From NCBI GenBank assembly GCA_937874965.1, contig CALNCD010000022.1, positions 1 to 7,571 on the forward strand: 7,571 nucleotides of DNA, given 5' to 3'. The notes beneath the pieces are model-generated. The model was not told the origin of the DNA and did no database searches. It saw nothing but the letters and a program-made list of their open reading frames with translations. Origin of the DNA: an uncultured Erysipelotrichaceae bacterium. GTDB taxonomy: Bacteria > Bacillota_I > Bacilli_A > Erysipelotrichales > Erysipelotrichaceae. Shown one piece after another: positions 1-6,165 of the stretch (the stretch's first letter is position 1; each line of letters begins with the position of its first letter). The position numbers were made by a program, and so were the translations under genes.

Positions 1-403
1 CAAGTGTACGAACTATTTGGTTTTTATCGTCAATCACCTGACTGTGTAAGACAGTAGGATCGTATTGGGTATGACCGCCACCGGAATATCCACGCCGACC
101 TAGAGGAGGATACTTGCTGAAGTTCACGAAAAGTTGTGCCTGTTCCACTGTTTCAGTCATGGGTAGAATAATTCCTTTAACGCCGCAATCCAATGTTCTC
201 GAAATCCACGCTTTGCTCAGTTCCGGTACTCTTGCCCAGACTACTACTCCAAAATGATTTGAAAGGTAGGTCAATTCTGATAACTTGTCGATAGAAATAA
301 CACCATGTTCCAGATCATAAAGAAGTACATCAAAACCCAGACTCTTTGCATAAGTCGGTAAGACTTCAGTCGTTACGGCTTGAACGAGTATGCCATGTGT
401 CAC
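1..403 (-). CDS. HpcH/HpaI-family class II aldolase, N-terminal part (runs off left edge)
   Basis: The first 134 codons of a probable metal-dependent pyruvate aldolase of the HpcH/HpaI (2,4-dihydroxyhept-2-ene-dioate aldolase / citrate lyase beta) family. Members cleave 2-keto-4-hydroxy acids into pyruvate and an aldehyde in the cytoplasm. Visible family marks are GFDVLLYDLEHG (residues 23-34), whose His33 matches the catalytic His of HpaI; Arg58 in WARVPE, matching the pyruvate-binding Arg; VKGIILPM (75-82); and YPPLGRRGYSGG (98-109), the usual 'YPPxGxRG' segment. The metal ligands (Glu and Asp in HpaI) would lie beyond base 1. The only workable start is GTG at 403, because an in-frame TGA lies at 409-407. 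The ribosome site is poor: AGAGG at 420-416 is about 12 nt away. Family members usually have 10-20 more residues before the first strand, so the N-terminus is short. It begins 15 nt after the dehydrogenase stop, so it is probably translationally linked. Family is fairly sure; substrate is unknown. Confidence 0.8.
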   Translation of the reverse strand, partial: MTHGILVQAVTTEVLPTYAKSLGFDVLLYDLEHGVISIDKLSELTYLSNHFGVVVWARVPELSKAWISRTLDCGVKGIILPMTETVEQAQLFVNFSKYPPLGRRGYSGGGHTQYDPTVLHSQVIDDKNQIVRTL

Positions 404-418
404 GTGTCACCACTTCCT

Positions 419-1519
419 CTAATCAGCAATCTGCTGCAGGGATTTATAGAGAAGCAGATTATCCTGAGCATTTCCTCGAACAAAATGTGTTGTTTTTAAA
501 TAATCATAAATTTTTTCAAAATTTGAATCTGTATTTGGAATTCCAAGTTCTCCAAGAGTAAGCGGCATTCCCATTTTCTTCATAAATGCTTTGAAAGGTT
601 CGATCTTTTCGGGGGTATTGTTATATTGAAGCTGTAGAATAAGCCCAGTACCGACAATTTCTCCATGGAGAAAACTTAACGATTCTTGAGTAAAAAACAT
701 TCGGGCAGCATAATAAAGTTCATGTGCTAATGCAGTCTGTCCGAGTGCTTTTGAAATACCACTAATCATGCCAGTCAGCGCAAAGTTGATGAAGAGATAA
801 TCATGAACCTCTTTCGTGAGTCTATGATTCTCAATGTCATCATAGATTTTCAAACAAGTCTTCTCAAGTATTTCATAGGTATATTCCGCCAATTTATACG
901 CCGTGAATAACTCTATGTTAAATTGGTCAAATGTCATTTCTGAATGTCCATTCTGAACTTCGATATATTTAGCCATTGCATCCAATATTCCAGAAGCAAC
1001 ATAACGTGCCGGCTGATTTAGCATAATCGTCTCATCGACAATAAGAACCGCAACTTCAAAATCATGATAAAAGTTCCCGCCAATTGTTCCTAACGCGCCA
1101 CCTTCTTTTGTATACATAACACTCATCGGTGTATATGCCGCGCAAGTTGCGGCTTGTGTCGGTACAGATATGACTGGCAATTTCGCGTAGTTTGCAATGG
1201 CCTTGGCAAGATCCATAATCCTTCCACCACCGACTCCAATGATAATATCACAACCCTTCGCATGAGCATCTGCTGCAAGTTTTTCAGAAGCATCGTGGGT
1301 TGTATAACCCTCATATGTTGTAAATACCCACTGAATATCTGCTTCTTTCAATGTTGATTCAAGGATTGAACGGGTGATTGCAAAAGCAGTTACTCCCCCG
1401 ATAACATAGGCTTTTGTCCCTATTTTTTGAGCTTCTTTTCCAATATAGTGAATTGCGTCAGGGCACTGAATATAGCGGCCTGATCCAAATTTAAATGCAT
1501 AATCCAATTCTTGTGCCAT
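419..1519 (-). CDS. Iron-containing alcohol dehydrogenase, glycerol-dehydrogenase (GldA)-like
   Basis: A 366-residue cytoplasmic NAD(P)-dependent, metal-dependent alcohol/polyol dehydrogenase of the group III (GldA-like) family, of usual length. The nucleotide-binding GVGGGRIMDLAK is at residues 95-106. The predicted metal ligands are Asp180 (GILDAMAKYIE), His266 (ALAHELYY) and His285 (FLHGEIVGTG), all present, so the enzyme looks active. In the substrate loop the glycerol dehydrogenase motif STDAP is replaced by ATCAA (residues 124-128), putting Cys126 where glycerol dehydrogenase has a substrate-binding Asp. Glycerol is therefore unlikely; another hydroxy- or keto-compound, or a lactaldehyde-type aldehyde, is more likely (inference). 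ATG at 1519 is chosen over the in-frame TTG at 1543 because AAGGAG lies 8 nt upstream of it. That ribosome site overlaps the livF stop codon, and the gap is only 13 nt, suggesting coupled translation in the same operon. Confidence 0.88.
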   Translation of the reverse strand: MAQELDYAFKFGSGRYIQCPDAIHYIGKEAQKIGTKAYVIGGVTAFAITRSILESTLKEADIQWVFTTYEGYTTHDASEKLAADAHAKGCDIIIGVGGGRIMDLAKAIANYAKLPVISVPTQAATCAAYTPMSVMYTKEGGALGTIGGNFYHDFEVAVLIVDETIMLNQPARYVASGILDAMAKYIEVQNGHSEMTFDQFNIELFTAYKLAEYTYEILEKTCLKIYDDIENHRLTKEVHDYLFINFALTGMISGISKALGQTALAHELYYAARMFFTQESLSFLHGEIVGTGLILQLQYNNTPEKIEPFKAFMKKMGMPLTLGELGIPNTDSNFEKIYDYLKTTHFVRGNAQDNLLLYKSLQQIAD

Positions 1520-1527
1520 GGTTTTCT

Positions 1528-1533
1528 CTCCTT
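1528..1533 (-). promoter_or_regulatory. Ribosome binding site of the dehydrogenase
   Basis: AAGGAG on the minus strand, 8 nt before ATG at 1519. It overlaps the first base of the livF TAA stop (1535-1533). It decides the start of the dehydrogenase, since the upstream TTG at 1543 would lie before the site and have no site of its own. Confidence 0.75.
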
Positions 1534-2243
1534 TATCCGCCAAGGTATGCTTTCTTTATATCTGGACTGTTCAATAATTCCGAACTTATTCCTTTAGTCG
1601 TAACATTGCCAACCTCCAGGACATAGGTTCGATCCGAAATAGACATTGCCATGAATGCGTTTTGTTCAACGATAATGACTGGTGTATTCTTCTTGCGATT
1701 AATGGCGACAATTGCATCAAACATTTCATCAACAATAACAGGTGCGAGACCTAACGAGGGCTCATCAAACATAATAAGTTTTGGATTGCTCATCATCCCT
1801 CGACCGATAGCTAACATCTGTTGTTCTCCGCCACTCATTGTCCCTGCAAGTTGTCCAGACCGCTCCTTTAGTCGTGGAAATAATTCAAAGACTTCCTGCA
1901 GGGCCTCATTGAATTGACCGCGTGTATACTTTTTACTGAAGGCACCCATCTCTAGATTCTCAAATACACTCATCTGCGGAAAGACTTCTCGCCCTTCAGG
2001 GACATAAACAATCCCTTCATAGATTGAATGGTGTGGGGCAAGATTTGAAATGACCTTTCCATGATATTTGATAGACCCCCGCCGTACTTTATTTATTCCC
2101 ACAATCGTTTTCATCAAAGTCGTCTTGCCAGCGCCATTCGCTCCAATGATCGAAACAATTTCTGTATCATTAATTTCAAAGGATACATTAAATAGAGCTT
2201 GTACTTCTCCATAGAAGACATCAATGTTTTCAACTTTTAACAT
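1533..2243 (-). CDS. livF: Branched-chain amino acid-type ABC transporter ATP-binding protein LivF
   Basis: A 236-residue ATPase subunit of a HAAT/Liv-type ABC importer, full length. In order: Walker A GANGAGKTT (34-42), the LivF hallmark VPEGREVFP (81-89) after the Q-loop region, signature MSGGEQQ (136-142), Walker B LIMFDEP (156-162) with catalytic Glu161, and IVEQNA (191-196), where LivF proteins carry Gln instead of the H-loop His. It would pair with LivG on the cytoplasmic face of the LivH-LivM channel and hydrolyse ATP to drive uptake. The ATG at 2243 is preceded by an AGAGGA ribosome site. The gene starts 18 nt after the livG stop and sits between livG and the dehydrogenase gene. The symbol denotes the family; the transported substrate is not shown by this subunit and is probably not leucine here. 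Confidence 0.93.
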   Translation of the reverse strand: MLKVENIDVFYGEVQALFNVSFEINDTEIVSIIGANGAGKTTLMKTIVGINKVRRGSIKYHGKVISNLAPHHSIYEGIVYVPEGREVFPQMSVFENLEMGAFSKKYTRGQFNEALQEVFELFPRLKERSGQLAGTMSGGEQQMLAIGRGMMSNPKLIMFDEPSLGLAPVIVDEMFDAIVAINRKKNTPVIIVEQNAFMAMSISDRTYVLEVGNVTTKGISSELLNSPDIKKAYLGG

Positions 2244-2261
2244 ATTTTGTTCCTCTTCTTC

Positions 2262-3044
2262 TTAAACATCAATCGGCTTGAAACGATCACCCAGATACGC
2301 CTTGATGACCTGTTCGTTATTCTGAATTTCCTTGGGGGTTCCCTCTGCAATTTTCACACCGAAATTTAAAACGGTAATAGTCGTTGAAATATTCATGACA
2401 ACATCCATATTATGTTCGACTAGAAAAATGTCGATTCCTTCATGAAATGTCTTAAGAATGATATCAACAAACTGTTTTCGCTCTGATGGATTCAAGCCAG
2501 CCGCAGGTTCATCCAGAATCAACAGTTTAGGGAAACACATTAATGCACGACCAAATTCAATCATCTTTCGTTTGCCATACGGAAGGTTCTTCACCTTTTC
2601 CTGAGCTGTCTCACTTAATCCAATGTAATTTAAGATATATTCAGCTCTATCCTTGAGCAGTTTTTCTTCACGACGGCTCCCTTTTAAATCAAATATTCCC
2701 CGCCATAAACTCATCGTTGCTAATTCATGGCCGCCAATCATTAAATTTTCCAAGGCTGACATTGAATCATACAACTTAAGATTCTGAAACGTCCGACCAA
2801 CACCTAAACGGGCAATTTGAAAGGTCTTCTTAGATTCAGTACTGACATCCTGAATATGAATTTCTCCTTCGGTTTGCTTGAAAACGCCAGTAATCATATT
2901 AATCGTTGTTGTTTTTCCTGAACCGTTCGGACCAATTAGCGAATGGATACTGCGCTCTTTCATATCCAGCGAAAGATTATTCACAGCGGTTAATCCAGCA
3001 AAACGCTTCGTCAATCCCTCAATTTTAAGGATACTTTCACTCAT
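2262..3044 (-). CDS. livG: Branched-chain amino acid-type ABC transporter ATP-binding protein LivG
   Basis: A 260-residue ATPase subunit of the Liv-type importer, of standard length. Walker A GPNGSGKT is at 38-45. The Q-loop is in GRTFQNLKL (Gln87), followed by the longer helical insert typical of LivG (about 100-145). The signature is degenerate, LPYGKRK (154-160) instead of LSGGQ, as is usual in LivG where the motif reads LxYGxQ. Walker B LLILDEP (174-180) carries Glu179, then AAGLNP, and the H-loop His211 lies in LVEHNMDVV. All ATPase residues needed for function are present. The ATG at 3044 lies inside the end of livM (8-nt overlap, stop at 3039-3037), with a GGGAGAG ribosome site just upstream, so translation is probably coupled to livM. 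It works as a heterodimer with LivF. Confidence 0.93.
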   Translation of the reverse strand: MSESILKIEGLTKRFAGLTAVNNLSLDMKERSIHSLIGPNGSGKTTTINMITGVFKQTEGEIHIQDVSTESKKTFQIARLGVGRTFQNLKLYDSMSALENLMIGGHELATMSLWRGIFDLKGSRREEKLLKDRAEYILNYIGLSETAQEKVKNLPYGKRKMIEFGRALMCFPKLLILDEPAAGLNPSERKQFVDIILKTFHEGIDIFLVEHNMDVVMNISTTITVLNFGVKIAEGTPKEIQNNEQVIKAYLGDRFKPIDV

Positions 3045-4029
3045 GGGATGACTCTCCCTTCTTTGTTTTTGTAATCCAGAACCTGCCTAATCTGCGGTCG
3101 CCAGTAAATAGCGAGACAATTCCATTTGGTAAGAAAATAGCAAACAATAATGCGATAATACTGAAAATCAACCAATAATAATTCTCCAGGAAGCGAAGCA
3201 ATTCGGGAAGTATTGTGACCATCGATGATCCGATAATATTTCCAGGCACTGTTCCTATGCCACCAAGCATCATCATAGCAAGGAAATTTGCTGAGAGATC
3301 TTGAGTGAAAGTTGTGGGATTCACATAATTCATCATATGAGCATACATTGCACCCCCAAGACACCCAAGAATTGTTGCTAAAGTAAAAGCAAGTATCTTG
3401 GTTTTTGCTACATCAATACCACTGGCCTCTACCGCATCAATATTGTCTCGAATCGCTTTGAAAACACGACCCCATTTTGATTTTATTATTCTCGAAGCAG
3501 TGAAACATAAGACAATGACAATAAACAAATAGAAATAGTACACTTTTGTTGAACTATCCAGGACGTATCCGAATAAGGAAATGCTCGGGATATTCTGCAG
3601 TCCCATTGTTCCTCCGGTCAAGGTTGTCCAGTTTGTAATGATAAGACGCGTTATTTCACTGAATCCAATGGTAGTTAATGATAAATAAACACCCTTAAGC
3701 CGTAGACTTGGGAATCCAAGGACTCGGCCAAGAAGATAACCGATCACGATTGCAACAAGTAATCCTACTAATACAGGAAATCCTAATTTCGTGCTTACCA
3801 AAGCTGACGAATAGGCTCCAAATGCCATTATACCTGCTGTACCTAAATTCATCTGACCAGTTAACCCTGTAATGAAATTCAAACCAAGAACAACTACAAC
3901 GTTCACTAAGGTTTGATTTAAAATAATATGATGATAGCTATTGGTATCCACTAGCGGAAATATACAGAGAATCAAAATAAATAGTGTAATCCCTATACGC
4001 TTTACAATGTTCCAGTTTTTATGTTTCAT
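3037..4029 (-). CDS. livM: Branched-chain amino acid-type ABC transporter permease LivM
   Basis: A 330-residue polytopic membrane protein, one half of the Liv-type translocation channel. It opens with a hydrophobic segment (about 13-27) and then the family motif GLNFITGLTGQMNLGTAG (49-66). Further marks are LRLKGVYLSLTTIGFSE (109-125) and the cytoplasmic ATPase-contact loop WGRVFKAIRDNIDAVEASGI (186-205). MLGGIGTVPGNIIGS (254-268) precedes the last membrane spans, and a basic tail ends the protein. Start choice: ATG at 4029 has GGTGA 5 nt upstream. An alternative GTG at 4038 would add MNR and overlap the livH stop (TGA at 4037-4035). Either way the gene is coupled to livH. It forms a heterodimer with LivH. 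Confidence 0.92.
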   Translation of the reverse strand: MKHKNWNIVKRIGITLFILILCIFPLVDTNSYHHIILNQTLVNVVVVLGLNFITGLTGQMNLGTAGIMAFGAYSSALVSTKLGFPVLVGLLVAIVIGYLLGRVLGFPSLRLKGVYLSLTTIGFSEITRLIITNWTTLTGGTMGLQNIPSISLFGYVLDSSTKVYYFYLFIVIVLCFTASRIIKSKWGRVFKAIRDNIDAVEASGIDVAKTKILAFTLATILGCLGGAMYAHMMNYVNPTTFTQDLSANFLAMMMLGGIGTVPGNIIGSSMVTILPELLRFLENYYWLIFSIIALLFAIFLPNGIVSLFTGDRRLGRFWITKTKKGESSHE

Positions 4030-4034
4030 GCGAT

Positions 4035-4907
4035 TCACCGTTTATGCCCTAGCAATCCGCTTGGACGGATTAACAGGATAATAATCAACAAACCATAGGC
4101 GATGCAGTCCTTGTAGAGGGTCGGGATTATCAAAGTACTGAGGTTCTCAAGAATACCGATAGAGATACCACCCACAATTGCACCCGGTAAATAGCCAAAT
4201 CCACCAATTACTCCTGCTGCAAATCCTTTCAAACCAATCATACTGGCAATAGTCAAATCAATAGTAAACAATGGAATAACCATGATTCCAATGGCTGCAC
4301 AGATAATTGCACTGATGGCAATGGTTAGATTAATATTCGTTGAAACGTTGATTCCCATTAAGGCTGCAGCTGTTTTATTCTGTTGGACACAGCGCATTGC
4401 TTTCCCTATTTTTGTCTTTTTCAACAGAAATTGTAAAGCAGCCAGAATTAATATAGATGCAACAATGATAATAAGACTGACACGTGTAACAACAATCTCA
4501 CCGATTTGAAATGTTCCTTTCAAGAAACCAGGAACTGTGAAAGGAGTAGCACCCCAAATAAGACGAGCAAGTTCAGTGAGTATCCGCCCTAAAAATACAG
4601 TACCCATCACAGCAAAGATCGGGGACGTCATATTACGGAGCGGGTTAAAGATTCCTTTTGCAACTACTATTCCAAAGATAAACATTGTCAGAATAGTTGC
4701 AATCACCGCAAGCCAGGGTTCTACACCCATGGATACGATAAACTGTCCAGCGAAAACATACGCACCAATCATAATGAATTTATCATGACTGAAGTTCAGT
4801 AACCCGGTTGAATTGTAAATAATAGTATATTCAATTGAAACCAAGGCATATACGAAACCCAGCGCTAGACCGCTAACTATTAATTGAATGATAACATTCA
4901 AATCCAT
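4035..4907 (-). CDS. livH: Branched-chain amino acid-type ABC transporter permease LivH
   Basis: A 290-residue integral membrane permease and partner of LivM. Family marks are GLALGFVYALVSIEYTIIY (13-31), STGLLNFSHDKFIMIGAY (33-50), the ATPase-docking loop IGKAMRCVQQNKTAAALMGI (167-186), and GLKGFAAGVIGGFGYLPGA (225-243) near the C-terminus, followed by a last span and RPSGLLGHKR. His41 in NFSHDKF corresponds to the position usually written N(F/L)AxGxxxMxGAY. The start is ATG at 4907, because GGAGG lies 5 nt upstream at 4917-4913. A longer reading frame from 4949 would begin inside the stem-loop that follows the binding-protein gene and would place the ribosome site within coding sequence. 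The stop at 4037-4035 is 5 nt before the chosen livM start. Confidence 0.92.
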   Translation of the reverse strand: MDLNVIIQLIVSGLALGFVYALVSIEYTIIYNSTGLLNFSHDKFIMIGAYVFAGQFIVSMGVEPWLAVIATILTMFIFGIVVAKGIFNPLRNMTSPIFAVMGTVFLGRILTELARLIWGATPFTVPGFLKGTFQIGEIVVTRVSLIIIVASILILAALQFLLKKTKIGKAMRCVQQNKTAAALMGINVSTNINLTIAISAIICAAIGIMVIPLFTIDLTIASMIGLKGFAAGVIGGFGYLPGAIVGGISIGILENLSTLIIPTLYKDCIAYGLLIIILLIRPSGLLGHKR

Positions 4908-4911
4908 AAAT

Positions 4912-4917
4912 TCCTCC
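4912..4917 (-). promoter_or_regulatory. Ribosome binding site of livH
   Basis: GGAGGA on the minus strand, 4-5 nt before ATG at 4907, and 9 nt after the end of the 12-bp stem at 4927-4963. It sets the livH start and lies close enough to the hairpin that the structure could influence access to it. Confidence 0.7.
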
Positions 4918-4926
4918 ATATCTAAA

Positions 4927-4963
4927 ATACAACACATGCATTGAATCACTCCATGTGTTGTAT
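4927..4963 (-). repeat. 12-bp perfect inverted repeat (intercistronic hairpin) between binding-protein gene and livH
   Basis: Bases 4927-4938 (atacaacacatg) and 4952-4963 (catgtgttgtat) are exact reverse complements separated by a 13-nt loop. In the minus-strand transcript this hairpin starts 7 nt after the TAG stop of the substrate-binding protein (4973-4971) and ends before the livH ribosome site. Only a short TTTT-A run follows, so it is a weak terminator at best. A known arrangement in ABC operons is a hairpin after the binding-protein gene that protects the upstream mRNA 3' end or causes partial termination, giving more binding protein than permease. That role is inferred here from position alone. 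Confidence 0.7.
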
Positions 4964-4970
4964 CCGTACG

Positions 4971-6116
4971 CTAATCGCCCAATCGAACAATATCGAGAAC
5001 GACTGACTTCTTGCTCTTTATTTGAACAATAATTGATTCATGCAGCATATCGCCATTTGCATCTGCCGTATACACGCCTTCAGGGAGTGACAGTTCAGAG
5101 GTTTTTGTCAATGCCTCACGGATTTTTTCTGGAGTCGTTTCACTCGCACGCTCAATAGCATCAGCAAGAACATACATGGCACTGTAATACGTTGATGCAT
5201 AGAGTTCTGGATCTATCCCATACTCGTCATTGAAATTCTTCACAAAATCAACAACCTCTTGACGAGAATTGGAAGATACAAAATCAGTAACGGAATACCA
5301 GTTCTCAACATACTCAGGTTCCACCAGATTCAAAACCTGATCCATAACCACGCCAGCAGATGCGATGACTGGGACTTTAATATTCAATTCATACAATTGT
5401 CGCGATGTCAGTGCGACCTCCGCATCATCTGTCCATGAAATGATTAAGTCAACACCTGCGCTTTTCAATTGCATTAATTGCCCGGTTAGATCTTTATCAC
5501 CAGAATTATGACCTGCCTCGACATAAGGAATACCAAGTTGCTCTAGTGTTGCTTTAATTACATCGCGACCGCCTGTTCCAAAATCGTTGTTGTTAAAAGA
5601 TATCCCAACTTTTTTAGCACCAAGTGTTTCCACCGCATAAGTTGCTGCCACTTTTCCGCTAATCGTATCAGATGGTCTAGCACGGAAAAGATACGGATTT
5701 CCAAGCGCCGTTAGCTTAGGACTTGCACCACCAGTAATAAACGGTATTTTAGCATTCTTGTAAATATCGCTCACTGCAGCAACATTACCGCTGGTGTGAG
5801 GACCGATAACAGCCACTACACCAGAATTGACAAGTTTTGTTACAACATTTACTGCGGTTGTTTGCGTATTCTGATCGTCTTCAATAACCAGCTTGATTTT
5901 CTTGCCATTTACGCCGCCATTCGCGTTAATTTCTTTTACAGCAAGTTCAACACCTTGTTTCGTCCGTTCGCCGGCGAGAGGGAAATTACCGGTCATTGCT
6001 GTACTCAAGCCAATCTGAATTTCATCAGTTGAACCCGAATTTGATGAACAGGCGGTAAGCACCAAGATAATACAAATCAATACTATGCTTGAAATCTGTT
6101 TAAATTTGCTCTTCAT
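4971..6116 (-). CDS. Liv-type ABC transporter substrate-binding lipoprotein
   Basis: A 381-residue extracytoplasmic solute receptor of the type I periplasmic-binding (Peripla_BP_6, LivJ/LivK-like) fold. The signal peptide has a basic start MKSKFK, a hydrophobic core (8-20) and lipobox LTAC, with Cys23 as the lipidated residue, so it is anchored to the outer face of the membrane. The mature protein shows IGLSTAMTGNFPLAGE (35-50), VELAVKEINANGGVNGKKI (56-74), VAVIGPHTSGNVAAV (101-115) and FITGGASPKLT (126-136), then YLFRARPSD (142-150). The GPHTSG and GGASPKLT loops are where family members hold the carboxylate of the ligand. The start is ATG at 6116, 5 nt after AGGAGG; the in-frame codon at 6161 would put 15 non-signal residues ahead of the membrane segment. 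It begins 49 nt after the dapA-like gene and would deliver substrate to LivH-LivM. The ligand cannot be read from sequence; a carboxylate compound is plausible. Confidence 0.92.
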   Translation of the reverse strand: MKSKFKQISSIVLICIILVLTACSSNSGSTDEIQIGLSTAMTGNFPLAGERTKQGVELAVKEINANGGVNGKKIKLVIEDDQNTQTTAVNVVTKLVNSGVVAVIGPHTSGNVAAVSDIYKNAKIPFITGGASPKLTALGNPYLFRARPSDTISGKVAATYAVETLGAKKVGISFNNNDFGTGGRDVIKATLEQLGIPYVEAGHNSGDKDLTGQLMQLKSAGVDLIISWTDDAEVALTSRQLYELNIKVPVIASAGVVMDQVLNLVEPEYVENWYSVTDFVSSNSRQEVVDFVKNFNDEYGIDPELYASTYYSAMYVLADAIERASETTPEKIREALTKTSELSLPEGVYTADANGDMLHESIIVQIKSKKSVVLDIVRLGD

Positions 6117-6121
6117 TATAT

Positions 6122-6127
6122 CCTCCT
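6122..6127 (-). promoter_or_regulatory. Ribosome binding site of the substrate-binding protein
   Basis: Perfect AGGAGG on the minus strand, 5 nt before ATG at 6116. It fixes the start so that the protein begins MKSKFK and has a normal lipoprotein signal peptide. It is as strong as the sites of the dapA-like and fucU genes, fitting the high binding-protein output usual in ABC importers. Confidence 0.8.
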
Positions 6128-6165
6128 GTAGGTCGATCATTATTAGTGATTCATTGAGCAATCAA

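Noticed and set aside
346..561. Plus-strand reading frame of 71 codons opposite the dehydrogenase and aldolase starts
   Set aside because: It overlaps two well-supported minus-strand genes, has no recognisable motif and no good ribosome site, so it is a shadow of those genes.
1520..1543. Upstream TTG start for the dehydrogenase (adds MADKGEKT)
   Set aside because: It lies inside livF with no ribosome site of its own, whereas ATG at 1519 has AAGGAG at ideal spacing.
4282..4788. Plus-strand reading frames opposite livH
   Set aside because: They are antisense to a clear permease gene, their composition mirrors its hydrophobic codons, and they show no family motif.
4927..4963. Rho-independent terminator ending the first part of the operon
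   Set aside because: The stem is perfect, but it is AT-rich with a 13-nt loop and is followed by only TTTT-A, and the transporter genes continue directly after it. A stabilising or partial attenuating hairpin is more likely.
1533..6116. Housekeeping leucine/isoleucine/valine uptake operon
   Set aside because: The protein family fits, but the flanking aldolases, dehydrogenase and co-regulated mutarotase argue for a catabolic substrate. The amino acid role is kept only as the alternative.
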